From: RYN-230 sp963814645
Lineage (GTDB): Bacteria; Actinomycetota; Actinomycetes; Streptosporangiales; Streptosporangiaceae
Reading direction: 5' to 3'
NCBI GenBank assembly: GCA_963814645.1
Contig: CAWFDX010000004.1
Location: 2,170,001 to 2,234,000 of the forward strand
DNA length: 64,000 nucleotides
A program made the position numbers and the translations under genes. The first letter of the stretch is position 1, and each line of letters starts with the position of its first letter. Below are positions 24,014 through 33,333 of this stretch, one piece after another. The notes under the pieces were generated by a model, which searched no databases, was not told where the DNA came from, and worked only from the letters and a program-made list of their open reading frames with translations.

Positions 24014-24406
24014 ATGACAAGCAACGCAGTGGTGGACGAGTTCCTGGCCGCGATCGAGAACGCGGGCATCCCCGGCTGCGACGTGTGGAGCGCGGACGCG
24101 ACGCTGGACGCGACCGTGCCCAACTGGCGGCTGCACCGGGCCGGCCCGGACGCGATCCGCGCCGAGTACGCGCGCTGGTTCGCCGACCCGGCCCACTTCG
24201 ACGAGCTGCGCCGCTACCCGGTGGACGGCGGCGCGGCCGAGCTGATCGAGTACACGCTCAGCTGGGCTGAGAACGGGGTGCCGCACGCGGCGCATCACAT
24301 GCACCTGCTGACCATCAAGGACGGCCGGATCGCGGCCGACACTGTGCTGTGCGGCGGCCGCTGGCCGGCCTCGCTGCTGGCCGAGATGGAAGCGGCCGAT
24401 GCCTGA
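24014..24406 (+). CDS. SnoaL/NTF2-like protein
   Basis: 130 residues from the ATG at 24014 (GGGAGG five bases upstream). AVVDEFLAAIENAGI, DATVPNWRLHRAGPDAIRAEYARWF and HHMHLLTIKDGRIAADTVLCGGRW give the cone-shaped alpha+beta NTF2-like fold. SnoaL relatives are cyclases, hydroxylases or ligand-binding proteins, often in secondary metabolism. It is the first of three same-strand genes (SnoaL, kinase, methyltransferase) preceded by the SARP-type repeat, so likely under the SARP regulator (inference). Confidence 0.75.
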   Translation: MTSNAVVDEFLAAIENAGIPGCDVWSADATLDATVPNWRLHRAGPDAIRAEYARWFADPAHFDELRRYPVDGGAAELIEYTLSWAENGVPHAAHHMHLLTIKDGRIAADTVLCGGRWPASLLAEMEAADA

Positions 24407-25455
24407 CCCGCGGCCCGCCGGGCCGCAGTCTGCCGGGCCGCAGTCACGGCCCGCCGCGCCGTTACCCCGACGTGGCCGGGCTACTGCGCGGAGCGACCGA
24501 ACGGGTGCCGTTTGCCGACCCGCCCGGCAAGTCCGGCGCGCGTCTTGAGCGGGTGACGATCGGCAACGAGCGTTATGTACTCAAGCATGTGGACCTTAGC
24601 CAGGACTGGACGCTGCGGGCGTCCGGCTGCCTGGCCGGCGCGCCGCTGGTGCTGTACGAGCGGGGCATCCTGGGCCGGCTGCCGGACTGCTTCAACCAGC
24701 CGATCGTGGGCGCGGCGCCGGAGGGCGGGCCGGGCACCGGCCAGCCCGGCGGGTGCGCGCTGCTGATGCATGACGTGGCGCAGTGGCTGGTGCCGGTCAC
24801 CGACGAACCGGTGCCGCTCGGCCAGCACGTCCGCTTCCTGACGCACATGGCCGCGCTGCACGCGGCGTTCTGGGCGGGTGGGCCCGAGCTGGACGTCATC
24901 CCGGTCACCCATCGCTACCTGGAGCTGTCCCCGTGGACGGCGGCCGCCGAGGCCGCGGTGGGCAGCGCGCATCTGGTGCCGCAGCTGGTAGCCAAGGGCT
25001 GGCCGCTGCTGGCCGAGGTGGCCCCGGCCGCGGCCGCGGTGGTCACCCCGCTGGCCTACGACCCGGGTCCGCTGGTGGATGCGCTGGCCAGCACGCCGCA
25101 GACGTTCGTGCACAGCAACTGGAAGCTGGACAACCTGGGCACCGACGACCAGGGCCGGACCGTGCTGCTGGACTGGGAGCAGCCGGGCCGCGGCGCGGCG
25201 CTCAGCGACCTGGCCTGGTACCTGGCCATCAACTGCCGCCGCCTGCCGCAGGCCAAGGAGGCGGCCATCGCGGTCTACCGGGAGGCGCTGGAGGCGGCCG
25301 GGGTGCGCACCGAGCCGTGGTGGGACCGGCAACTGGCGCTGTGCCTGCTCGGCGCGCTGGTGCAGTTCGGCTGGGAAAAGGCGCTCGGCGGCTACGACGA
25401 GGAGCTGGCATGGTGGGCGGACCGGGCGATCGCCGCGGCACCCCTACTCGGCTAA
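24349..25455 (+). CDS. Aminoglycoside phosphotransferase-like kinase with altered catalytic loop
   Basis: Protein-kinase-like fold. GNERYVLKHVDL supplies the ATP-binding Lys. The catalytic loop reads FVHSNWKLDNLG, where the family has H-G-D-x-x-x-x-N, so the catalytic Asp is Asn and Gly is Ser. The metal-binding motif RTVLLDWEQPG is normal. It may be inactive or a binding protein. The start is uncertain: the frame opens at 24349 within the SnoaL gene; a GTG at 24472 is in frame; the ATG at 24399 fits the layout but needs a 1-nt shift near 24460. The following methyltransferase overlaps its end. Confidence 0.7.
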   Translation: MRRPLAGLAAGRDGSGRCLTRGPPGRSLPGRSHGPPRRYPDVAGLLRGATERVPFADPPGKSGARLERVTIGNERYVLKHVDLSQDWTLRASGCLAGAPLVLYERGILGRLPDCFNQPIVGAAPEGGPGTGQPGGCALLMHDVAQWLVPVTDEPVPLGQHVRFLTHMAALHAAFWAGGPELDVIPVTHRYLELSPWTAAAEAAVGSAHLVPQLVAKGWPLLAEVAPAAAAVVTPLAYDPGPLVDALASTPQTFVHSNWKLDNLGTDDQGRTVLLDWEQPGRGAALSDLAWYLAINCRRLPQAKEAAIAVYREALEAAGVRTEPWWDRQLALCLLGALVQFGWEKALGGYDEELAWWADRAIAAAPLLG

Positions 25456-26241
25456 CCACGGGTGCTGAGCTGACCACGGCCGTGCGGGCCGGCTATGACG
25501 CAGCGGCAGGCGGCTGGGCCAGCGGGCCGGGGCCGATGTACGACCGGCTGGCCGCGGCGCTGATCGCGGCCGCGCCGGTGCCGCTGGCCGGCCGCCGGGT
25601 GCTGGATCTGGGCGCGGGCACTGGCGCGGCGGGCCGGGCCGCGCTGGCCGCCGGGGCGGGCCAGGTAGTGGCGGCCGACCTGGCCGTGGGCATGCTGCGG
25701 GCCGCGGGCCCGGCGCTGCACCCGGTCGCGGCCGACGCCGTCGCGCTGCCGTTCCGCGCGGGCAGCTTCGACCTGGTGGCCGCCGCGTTCTGCCTGAACC
25801 ACCTGCTGGACCCGGCCGCCGCGCTGGCCGAGGCCCGCCGGGTCGGCGCCGCGCTGGCGGCCAGCACGTTCACGGCGGGCTGGACCCATCCGGCCAAGGA
25901 CGCGGTGGACGCGGCCCTCCGCCCGTTCGGCTACCGCGAGCCGGCCTGGCACGCCTGCATCAGCCTGGACGCGGACCGGCTGGCCGGCCGGGCGGAGGCG
26001 GCCGGCTTCCGCCGGGTGCGGGTGCGCATCGTCACGGTGCGCCGGCCTGGTCACCCCGGCCGAGCTGGCCGCCTGGCGGCTGGGCCTGGCCCAGTTCGCC
26101 CCGTTCCTGCGCAGCCTGGACGCCCCGGCCCGGACCGCCGCCCGGCGGGCCGCCGAGCGTGCCGTCGCGCAGGCGGCCGGCCAGGCCGGCCCGGGCCACG
26201 CGCCGCTGGCCGTGTCGATGGCGCTGGTCACGGCGTGCTGA
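25410..26241 (+). CDS. SAM-dependent methyltransferase, C-terminus frameshifted
   Basis: Motif I is RRVLDLGAGTGAAGRAALAAG, then GQVVAADLAVGMLRAA, ALPFRAGSFDLVAAAFCLNHLLDPAAA and ASTFTAGWTHPAKDAV. After VRVRIVTVR the frame breaks at GCGCCGGCC (26038-26046); with one base fewer it continues GLVTPAELAAWRLGLAQFAPFLR to a TGA at 26239. The ATG at 25410 has AGGAG upstream but overlaps the kinase gene by 46 bases; the GTG at 25482 is the alternative. Third gene of the SnoaL-kinase-methyltransferase group; runs tail-on into the SARP regulator gene. Confidence 0.72.
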
Positions 26242-29200
26242 CCGGATAACTGGGCCGCTGCCCGCCAGCGGTCCAGCCGCTGGCCCGCGGCCTGCCGCAG
26301 GCCGTCCCCGTACGGGCCGGCCGCCGCGGCCAGCCGGGCCGCCCGGTCGGCGGCCCGGTCCAGCCAGGCGGGCTGGCCGAAGTCGGCGGCCAGCTCACCG
26401 GTCCACCACCACGCCTCGATGGACACCGACTGGTCCAGCGCGTCCAGGTCGGCGGCGACCGCGGCGGGGTCCACCGGCAGCCGCAGCGCGTGCCGCGCCC
26501 GGTGCGTGACCAGCCGGGCGGCGCTGGTGTACCGCGGCACGCGCAGCGCCGCGGCCCGCTCGCCGAGCGCGGTGGCGGCGGCCAGCGCGGCCGCCGGGTC
26601 GCCGCGCAGCAGCGCGAGCCGCGCGCCGAGCAGCTGGTGCTTGAGTGCCAGCCGCCAGCCGAACACCAGGTCCCCGTGGTTAGCCCCGTGGTTAGCATCC
26701 CCGTGCAGCAGCGCTGCCGCCTCGGCCAGCCGGGCCGCGCCGCCGTCCAGGTCACCCGCGGCCAGGCCGTGCTCGGCCAGGTCCTCCAGCGCGGCGATGG
26801 TGACCTCGGCAGTGCCGTCGCGCTGGGCCACCTCCAGGGCCTGCTGGTGCCGGTCGAGCGCCTCCGCCCAGGCGCCGAGGTTGCGCAGCACCCAGCCGGC
26901 GAAGTTCACCGCGCGCCCGGCGAACCGCGGTACCTGGCGCCGCTCCACCTCGGCCGTGTACCGGCCGAACGCGGCCAGAGCCAGCGCGGGCCGGCCCGCC
27001 ATCGCGTGCGCGTGCCCGGTGAACAGCAGCGCGTGCAGCGTGGCCGAGGTGTGCTCGGCGCCGATCTGGCCACGCGCCGCCGGGCGGAGCAGGGTCAGCG
27101 CCTCCTCGGCCCGGCTCTGGTGCGCGCGCAGCACACCCAGCCAGGCGGCCGCGGTGACCCGGTCCGCGCCCTGGGCCAGCGACACCGCCTCGCCCAGCAA
27201 CAGCTCGGCCTGGTCCAGGTCCCCGGCGGCGTGGTGGATGCGGCCGCCGGCGGCCAGGCAGCGGCCGCGGTCGGCCGGGTCCGCCGCAGCCAGCGCGCCG
27301 TCCGCGGCGAACTGGGCGGCCTGGCCGAAGCGGCGGCCGAAATAGGCCGCCCACGCGCCCACTTCCAGCGCGGCCGGCCCGGCCGCCGCGGCCCGGTCCA
27401 CGTCGTCCAGTGCCTCCGGGTACCGGCCGCGCCGGGTCCGCACCCGGGCCCGGGCCAGCCAGGCGTCCGGCTCGGCGTGCAGCAGCAACGCGTCGTCCAG
27501 CAGTGCCTCGGCGGCCGCGTGGTCGAACCGTTCGGCGGCCCGGGCCGCGGCGGCCCGCAGCGCCCCGGCGGCCACTTCCAGGTCGCCGCCCAGCCGCGCG
27601 TGGTAGGCCACGGTCGGCGGCGGGCCGCTGGGCCAGCACCCGGCCCTGCTGCCGGTGCAGCAGGGCCTGCCGGCCCGGTGTCGCGCTGGCCGCCAGCGCC
27701 TCGCGGACCAGCTCGTGCCGGAACCGGAACGTGCCGTCCTGCTCGACCAGCAACTGCCCGGCGGCGGCCCGCTCGGCGTCGTCCAGCACCGCGACCAGCG
27801 GCCGGCCGAGCACTGCGGCCAGCAGGTTGACGTCCACGTCCTGACCGATAACCGCGGCCGCGCGGAGCAGCGTCCCGGCCGCCCCCAGCTCGTCGCAGCG
27901 GGCGGACACCGACTCGACCAGCGAAGCGGGCGGTTCGGTGCCCGCGGGCTGCTGGGCCAGCTCGGTGAGGAACAGCGGATGCCCGCGAGACCGGCGGTAC
28001 AGCTCATCGACCCGGGCCGGGCCGACCAGCTCGGCGGCCGCGTCCCGGCCCAGCACGTCCAGGTGCAGCAGGCCAGTGCCGGGCAGTGGCTCGCCTTCGC
28101 CCGGCCGGATGGCCGCGACCAGCACGGCTGGCAGGCCCGCCCGCTGGGCGAACCGGAGCCAGTCGGCCAGCGCCGGGCCGGCCAGATGCGCGTCGTCTAC
28201 CACGATGACCAGCGGGGCGCGTTCGGCCAGCCGGGCCAGCACCCGGACCAGGGCGGCGTACAGCACCGCCGGGCCGAGCATGCTGTCGGCCAGGGCCGGC
28301 CCGGTGGGCGGCCGGCCGCGCGGCCCGGCGCGGTCACCGGGGTGGCGCCGGGCGTGCCACCGAGCACCGGCGCGAGCACCGCCTCGTCGGAGCCCAGCAC
28401 GTCGCCGACCGCCTCGGGCCCGAGCCGGCGCAGCAGCCCGGCCAGCGCGGTGAGCAGCGCGTCCAGCGGCATGGCGCGGTCCAGCGGCCCGCAGGGGGCC
28501 AGCAGCACGGTGTCCCCGGCGGCGGCGCGGCGCGCGGCCCAGGCCCGCAGCAGCGTGGTCTTCCCGATGCCCGCCTCACCGTCCACCACGATGACCGCGG
28601 CCGCGCCGCCGCGGCCCCGCAGAGCGGCCGCGTCAAGGTAGGCCAGCTCGTCAGCCCGGCCGACCAGGACCAGGCCAGGCTGGCCAGTGCCGGACCGGCC
28701 AGTGCCGGACTGGCCAGTGCCGGACTGGCCTGGACCCGGCTGGCCGCGGCCCAGCCGGCCGCCCAGGCCCAGGCCGGGGGCGGCCGGGCCAGCCAGCGGC
28801 AGCCCGGCCGGGGCCAGCTCGCCGCGCAGGATCGCGGTGTACACCGCCTGCGTCTCCGGCGACGGGTCGGTGCCCAGTTCCCCGGCCAGCCGTTCCCGGA
28901 TGCTGGCGTACGCGGCCAGCGCGGCCGCCGCCTGGCCGCCCAGCGCGTGGGCGCGCAGCTGGACCCGCAGCGCCGCCTCGTCGTAGGGCTCCCGGGCTAG
29001 CGCCGCGGCCGCGGCGTCGGCGGCGGCCATCCAGTCGCCCGCATCCAGCAGCGCGCCGGCCGCCACCCGGCGGGTGCGGCTGATCAGGCGGTCCAGCTCG
29101 GCCTGCCGGAGCAGGGCCCAGTCCCCGGGCAGCGGCCGCGGTCCGTCGCCACGGACCAGGGACAGCGCCACCCGGGCCGCCGCGGCCGCACCCAGCACGT

Positions 29201-29540
29201 TCCCGGCCGCCGCGCGCCGCTGCACCTCGTCGGTGAGCACGGCCAGTTCCGCCGCGTCCAGCCAGTCGCAGCGCAGCCGGTAACCGCCGTCGTGATGCTC
29301 GATCCGGTCCCGGCCGAGCACCGACCGCAGCCGGCTCAGCAGCACGGCCAGCTGGTCCTCGGGCTTGGCGGGCGGGGCATCGCCCCAGATCGCGTCGATC
29401 AGCACGCCGGACGGCACGGCCTGCCCGCCGCCCAGCGCGAGCAGGTGCAGGGCCAGCCGGGCTTTCCGGCTGCCCAGCGTGTGCGGCGGCACGCCGTCCA
29501 CGCCGAAATCGCCGAGCACCCGCACGGCCAGCGACTTCAT
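26228..29540 (-). pseudogene. SARP/AfsR-type regulator (wHTH-BTAD-AAA-TPR), two or three frameshifts
   Basis: About 1100 residues spread over three frames. The N-terminus from the ATG at 29540 has an OmpR-type wing-helix (RVLGDFGVDGVPPHTLGSRKARLALHLLALG), then a bacterial transcriptional activator domain (LDAAELAVLTDEVQRRA to LAGELGTDPSPETQAVY). A Gly-Gln-Ser linker follows, then an ATPase with Walker A GEAGIGKTTLL and Walker B PLVIVVDDAHLAG, then a long TPR-like helical region. Breaks lie near 28305-28330 (GGCCGGCC) and 27615-27635. The C-terminus near 26250 is also doubtful, since the last frame runs on antisense to the methyltransferase until 25452. SARP proteins activate secondary-metabolite genes by binding direct repeats. 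Confidence 0.78.
28681..28725 (-). repeat. 15-bp tandem repeat in the SARP linker
   Basis: Three copies of TGGCCAGTGCCGGAC (one base varies). They encode repeated SGTGQ-type units between the BTAD and ATPase domains. Probably a flexible linker that varies in length. Confidence 0.7.
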
Positions 29541-29609
29541 GCCGGTATCAAACTCCGCCCGGCCCGGCAGCGCCAGCTCAGCGGCCCCTAGCAGCGCCCG
29601 CTCAGCAGT

Positions 29610-29626
29610 TGCAAGGTGGCTGCAAG
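29610..29626 (+). promoter_or_regulatory. SARP-type direct repeat between the SARP and cupin genes
   Basis: TGCAAG-N5-TGCAAG with 11-bp periodicity, 55 bp before the cupin ATG and 70 bp from the SARP start. It matches the site at 23950-23966 in 16 of 17 positions. It could serve both divergent genes. Confidence 0.65.
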
Positions 29627-29680
29627 CGCGGCCGGCCACGCTCAGCGCAGGGTAACCACAGCACTCCGAAGGAGAACGCG

Positions 29681-30040
29681 ATGAGCGACAAAGCGGAACA
29701 CGCCAGCTTCCAGGCGCCGGACGAGACCCGGGGCTTCGAGCGGGGCACCCTGGACCTGGTCCGGATCGGCGGCGGTGAGATCGGCCGGCTCACCCTGCAG
29801 CCCGGCTGGCGCTGGTCGGAGCATGTTAAGCCGCTGGCCGGCACCGAGCTGTGCGAGGCGCCGCACTTCCAGTACCACGTGCAGGGCACGCTGCACATCG
29901 TGATGGCCGACGGCACCGAGTTCGACGCCCGGCCGGGGGACGTCACCGCGCTGCCCCAGGGGCACGACGCGTGGGTGACCGGGGACGAGCCAGTGGTCGT
30001 CGTGGACTGGTACGGGGCCAGCAACTACGCCCGCGGCTGA
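29681..30040 (+). CDS. Small cupin-domain protein
   Basis: 119 residues; GAAGGAG precedes the ATG at 29681. A single beta-barrel: LTLQPGWRWSEHVKPLAG, then FQYHVQGTLHIVMADGTEFDARPGDVTALPQGHDAWVTGDEPVVVVDW. The His of EHV, His of YHV and the late His of GHDAW could bind a metal. A small binding protein or isomerase-type cupin; substrate unknown. Preceded by a SARP-type repeat and followed by a strong hairpin terminator, so a monocistronic unit. Confidence 0.8.
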   Translation: MSDKAEHASFQAPDETRGFERGTLDLVRIGGGEIGRLTLQPGWRWSEHVKPLAGTELCEAPHFQYHVQGTLHIVMADGTEFDARPGDVTALPQGHDAWVTGDEPVVVVDWYGASNYARG

Positions 30041-30065
30041 CCGGCCGCCCAGGCAGCCAGCGCGA

Positions 30066-30092
30066 GCCCGGCCGGAGATTTTCCGGCCGGGC
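30066..30092 (+). terminator. Strong hairpin terminator after the cupin gene
   Basis: Perfect 11-bp GC-rich stem GCCCGGCCGGA/TCCGGCCGGGC with loop GATTT, 25 bases after the stop. One of the clearest terminators in the window. Confidence 0.8.
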
Positions 30093-30171
30093 GGTCCATC
30101 TCGGGCCGTCCTGTTCGTCGTCCAGACGACCCGGCCAATCCGGCCGGCCGGACCGCGAAGGAGCGATCACG

Positions 30172-30381
30172 ATGAACTCGTACATGATCTACCAGATCGT
30201 CCAAACCGAGCACGCCGCGCAGCGCGCCCGCAGCACCGCCAGCCAGCGGCAGGCTGACGCGCGAGTGGGTGAGCTGGCCGCGGCCGTGGCACAGTTGAGC
30301 CGTGACCTGGCCCGGCCCGCCGCGGCCGTGCGGGCCGCGCTGCGGCGCGGGGTGCGAGGAGAAGCCGTGACCGATCAGTGA
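30172..30381 (+). CDS. Small helical protein preceding the ECF42 sigma gene
   Basis: 69 residues: MNSYMIYQIVQTEHAAQRAR, then a helical Ala/Arg-rich region ending with EAVTDQ. AAGGAG upstream gives a clear start at 30172. Its TGA overlaps the GTG of the sigma factor (GTGA at 30378-30381), so translation is coupled and a shared function or dosage link is likely. No family recognised. Confidence 0.65.
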   Translation: MNSYMIYQIVQTEHAAQRARSTASQRQADARVGELAAAVAQLSRDLARPAAAVRAALRRGVRGEAVTDQ

Positions 30382-31631
30382 CCGACGTCGACGCCGCGAT
30401 CGCGGCGGCATTCCACGAGGAGTGGGGGCGGGTCGTGGCCACGCTGATCCGGACGACCGGCGACTGGGACCTGGCCGAGGACTGCGCCCAGGACGCGTTC
30501 GCCCAGGCGGTGCGGAGCTGGCCGCGGGACGGGATCCCGGGCCTGCCCGGCGCCTGGCTGACCACGGTGGCCCGCAACCGCGCGCTGGACCGGCTGCGCC
30601 GCGGCAGCACCGAAACGGCCAAGCTGCACCAGGTGGCCACGCTGGCCGGCCAGGGCGGCGGGACGGCGGGGCCGCCGGGCGGCGACGGCGATGACGGCGG
30701 CGAGTTCCCCGACGACCGGCTCCGGCTGATCTTCACCTGCTGTCACCCGGCGCTGCCGCTGGACGCCCGGGTCGCGCTCACCCTGCGCACGCTGGCCGGG
30801 CTGACCACCGCGGAGATCGCCCGGGCGTTCCTGGTCCCGGAGCCGACCATGGCCAAGCGGCTGGTCCGGGCCAAGCACAAGATCCGCAACGCGGGCATCC
30901 CGTACCAGGTGCCCCCACCGCACCTGCTGACGCAGCGCACCACCGGCGTGCTGGCCGTGCTGTACCTGCTGTTCAACGAGGGGTACGCGGCCAGCGCCGG
31001 GCAGAACCTGATCCGGGAGAGCCTGTGCCTGGAGGCGATCCGGCTGGCCCAGGCGCTGACCCAGCTGATGCCCGGCGAGCGCGAGGCGGCCAGCCTGCTC
31101 GCGCTGATGCTGCTGCAGCACTCCCGGCGGCTGGCCCGGGTGGACGCTGCTGGTGACCTGGTCACCCTGGAGGACCAGGACCGGGCCCGGTGGGACCGGG
31201 CCCAGATCGGCGAGGCCCTCACCGTGCTCCAGGCCATCCCGCCGGACCAGCCGCCCGGGCCGTACCAGGTGCAGGCCGCGATCGCCAGCTGTCACGCCAC
31301 GGCGGCCGGCCCGGCGGACACCGAATGGGCCACCATCGCCCGGCTGTACACGCTGCTGGCCGCGCTGCTCCCGTCCCCGGTGGTGGAGCTGAACCGGGCC
31401 GTGGCGGTGGCCATGGCCGACGGCCCGGCCGCCGGGCTGCGCCTGCTCGACGCGCTGGACCCGGCCGGCCTGGCCGGCTACTACCTGCTCCCGGCCACCC
31501 GGGCCGACCTGCTCCGCCGCCTCGGCCAGCCAGACGGCGCCGCGGCCAGCTACCGGGAGGCGCTGGCCCTGGCGCCGTCCGACGCCGAACGCCGGTACCT
31601 CACCCGGCGGCTGGCCGAGGTGGCGCGTTAA
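30378..31631 (+). CDS. ECF42-type RNA polymerase sigma factor with TPR-like C-terminal extension
   Basis: 417 residues. Region 2 is RVVATLIRTTGDWDLAEDCAQDAFAQAVRSW plus PGAWLTTVARNRALDRLRR. Region 4 is RVALTLRTLAGLTTAEIARAFLVPEPTMAKRLVRAKHKIR. A ~240-residue helical C-terminal domain (GVLAVLYLLFNEGYAAS, SPVVELNRAVAVAMADGP, ATRADLLRRLG) is the DUF6596 extension of the ECF42 group. ECF42 genes usually lie beside DGPF/YCII proteins, and two such genes follow here on the opposite strand. The extension, not a separate anti-sigma factor, is thought to govern activity. Confidence 0.9.
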   Translation: MTDVDAAIAAAFHEEWGRVVATLIRTTGDWDLAEDCAQDAFAQAVRSWPRDGIPGLPGAWLTTVARNRALDRLRRGSTETAKLHQVATLAGQGGGTAGPPGGDGDDGGEFPDDRLRLIFTCCHPALPLDARVALTLRTLAGLTTAEIARAFLVPEPTMAKRLVRAKHKIRNAGIPYQVPPPHLLTQRTTGVLAVLYLLFNEGYAASAGQNLIRESLCLEAIRLAQALTQLMPGEREAASLLALMLLQHSRRLARVDAAGDLVTLEDQDRARWDRAQIGEALTVLQAIPPDQPPGPYQVQAAIASCHATAAGPADTEWATIARLYTLLAALLPSPVVELNRAVAVAMADGPAAGLRLLDALDPAGLAGYYLLPATRADLLRRLGQPDGAAASYREALALAPSDAERRYLTRRLAEVAR

Positions 31632-31984
31632 GGCCGGACCAGCGGCCGCAGCTCGAACGTGCCGATCCGGGCGGTCGGATGCCGCGCCGCGATCTCGATG
31701 GCCGCGTCCCGGTCCGCGCACTCCAGCAGGTCGAACCCGGCGATCTGCTCCTTGGTCTCGGCGAACGGCCCGTCACTGACCAGCACCTCGCCGTCGCGCA
31801 CCCGCACCGTGACCGCTTCCCCGGCGGGCCGCAAATGCCCCCCATATTTCTTAACGCCAGTGCCTTCCATCTCACGTACCCAGGCGTCCATCGCCTGTCC
31901 GGCAGCCGAGCCAGGAACGCCGGGATCGTCGGCTGGCTCGAACGTCGCGGTCTCGTCGATGCGGTGCAGCATCAGGTAGCGCAT
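31628..31984 (-). CDS. DGPF/YCII-domain protein 1
   Basis: 118 residues, MRYLMLHRIDETATFEP at the start and the signature VLVSDGPFAETKEQIAGFDLLEC, then AARHPTARIGTFELRP. A ferredoxin-like YCII fold with a conserved His. DGPF proteins are the usual partners and targets of ECF41/ECF42 sigma factors; their catalytic role is unknown. Its ATG overlaps the stop of DGPF protein 2 (TGATG) and its stop overlaps that of the ECF42 gene by four bases. Confidence 0.9.
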   Translation of the reverse strand: MRYLMLHRIDETATFEPADDPGVPGSAAGQAMDAWVREMEGTGVKKYGGHLRPAGEAVTVRVRDGEVLVSDGPFAETKEQIAGFDLLECADRDAAIEIAARHPTARIGTFELRPLVRP

Positions 31985-32337
31985 CAGTTCTCGTCCTCAT
32001 CCAGCCAGAACGGGCGTACCTCGATGGTGCCGATCCGGGCCACCGGGTGCTTGGCCGCGACCTCGATGGCCTGGTCCAGGTCGGTGCACTCCAGGATGTC
32101 GAACCCGCCGATCTGCTCCTTGGTCTCGGCGAACGGCCCGTCGCTGATCAGTACCTCGTCCTGCCGGACGCGCACCGTGGTGGCGTCGCTGACTGGCTGC
32201 AGCGGTGCGCCCTGCAGCCGCACCCCGCGCCCTTCCATCTCATCCACCCAGGCCAGGGTCGCGCGCTCCATCTCCGCGCCTTCCTCCGGGGTGAGCTGGA
32301 CGTCCTCGCCGACGCAGATCAGCAGCATGTATTTCAT
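31984..32337 (-). CDS. DGPF/YCII-domain protein 2
   Basis: 117 residues from the ATG at 32337 (GAAGGAG upstream), MKYMLLICVGEDVQLTPEEG with the signature VLISDGPFAETKEQIGGFDILEC. A paralogue of the next gene (same motif, same length), so a tandem duplication. The pair is transcribed leftward, just after the sigma-zinc-finger gene, and converges on ECF42. Confidence 0.9.
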   Translation of the reverse strand: MKYMLLICVGEDVQLTPEEGAEMERATLAWVDEMEGRGVRLQGAPLQPVSDATTVRVRQDEVLISDGPFAETKEQIGGFDILECTDLDQAIEVAAKHPVARIGTIEVRPFWLDEDEN

Positions 32338-32375
32338 CGGTTCTCCTTCGTGATGGCCAGCGCCGGACGGCTGGC

Positions 32376-33236
32376 TCATCCGCACGACGTACCGGACCGG
32401 TCCGGATGGACACTCCAGGCGGATAACCTCGCGGGCCGGCCCGCCGCCTGCAGGCCCTGGTAGTCCTGCCGGCAGGCGGCGCAGCTGGCCAGGTGCACCC
32501 GGACCGCGGCCAGGTCCCGGCCGGGGTCGCCGCCGCCCAGCTCGCTGCTGACGTAGCTGTCCACCTCCTGGAAGGTGACCTCGCAGCCGGCGTCCCCGGG
32601 GGTAACGGCCAGCAGGTCAGCCAGGCCGCTGGGCCAGTCCGACGGCAGCCCGGTCAGCGGGTCAGCATGGTGCCCGTCCGCGGCCAGCCGGTCAGCCAGC
32701 CGCCGCCGCGCCTCGAACATCGACTTGTAGATGGCGCTCCGGGTGGAGCCGAACTCCAGGGCCAGCACGTCGACCGGCACCCCGCCGAGCAGAACGGTCT
32801 GGAACACGATGCGCTGCTGCTCGCTCAGGTCCTGCTCGACGCCGCGGCGCAGCGACCCGAGTACCCCGTCCCGGCCTGCCGCCACCCCGGACAGCCACTC
32901 CGTCCATTCTCCGCCGGCCACGGGCAGCGCGCCCGCCCGCCACTGCCGCTGGGCGATCTTCGCGGAAACCTCGGCCATCACGAACTTGGCCGCCCAGATG
33001 GAGAACGGTGCGCTGCTGCGCTCGCCGAGATCGGCGACGACCGCGGTCAGCGCGCCCGCCGCGGCCTCCTGGGCCAGCGCGCCCGGCTCGGCTCCGGCCG
33101 GCAGCTGGTCCTGCCTGCGGTCAAGCTCGGCGCGGGCGGTCTCCAGCAGCAGGTCCTGCAGCCGGGCGGCCGCCTCCCCGGCCTGCTGCCCCACGCCGCC
33201 GAGCTCGTCCGCCCACGTCCGTGCGTGCGAATCCAC
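32376..33236 (-). CDS. Sigma-70-family factor fused to a C-terminal zinc-finger (anti-sigma-like) domain
   Basis: 286 residues from a GTG with GGGAGGGGAGGG upstream. Sigma region 2 lies around SIWAAKFVMAEVSAKIAQRQW and region 4 is RIVFQTVLLGGVPVDVLALEFGSTRSAIYKSMFEARRRLADRL. After a linker comes VDSYVSSELGGG and VRVHLASCAACRQDYQGL, an H-x3-C-x2-C zinc-binding motif like that of ZAS anti-sigma factors. A self-regulating sigma factor is implied (inference). It heads the leftward group with the two DGPF genes. A palindrome at 33334-33350 lies about 100 bp upstream. Confidence 0.78.
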   Translation of the reverse strand: MDSHARTWADELGGVGQQAGEAAARLQDLLLETARAELDRRQDQLPAGAEPGALAQEAAAGALTAVVADLGERSSAPFSIWAAKFVMAEVSAKIAQRQWRAGALPVAGGEWTEWLSGVAAGRDGVLGSLRRGVEQDLSEQQRIVFQTVLLGGVPVDVLALEFGSTRSAIYKSMFEARRRLADRLAADGHHADPLTGLPSDWPSGLADLLAVTPGDAGCEVTFQEVDSYVSSELGGGDPGRDLAAVRVHLASCAACRQDYQGLQAAGRPARLSAWSVHPDRSGTSCG

Positions 33237-33333
33237 CGCGCCCTCCCCTCCCGGGCTCAGGGGATTGAGTCAAATCAGGTATCTAATGATCTCGCAACGT
33301 CTGGAAAATCTCGCGCCCAGCTCAGCAGATCTG

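Noticed and set aside
29541..29639. Upstream start of the SARP gene at 29639
   Set aside because: That extension would translate through the SARP-type direct repeats, and the extra residues do not fit the family; the ATG at 29540 is preferred.
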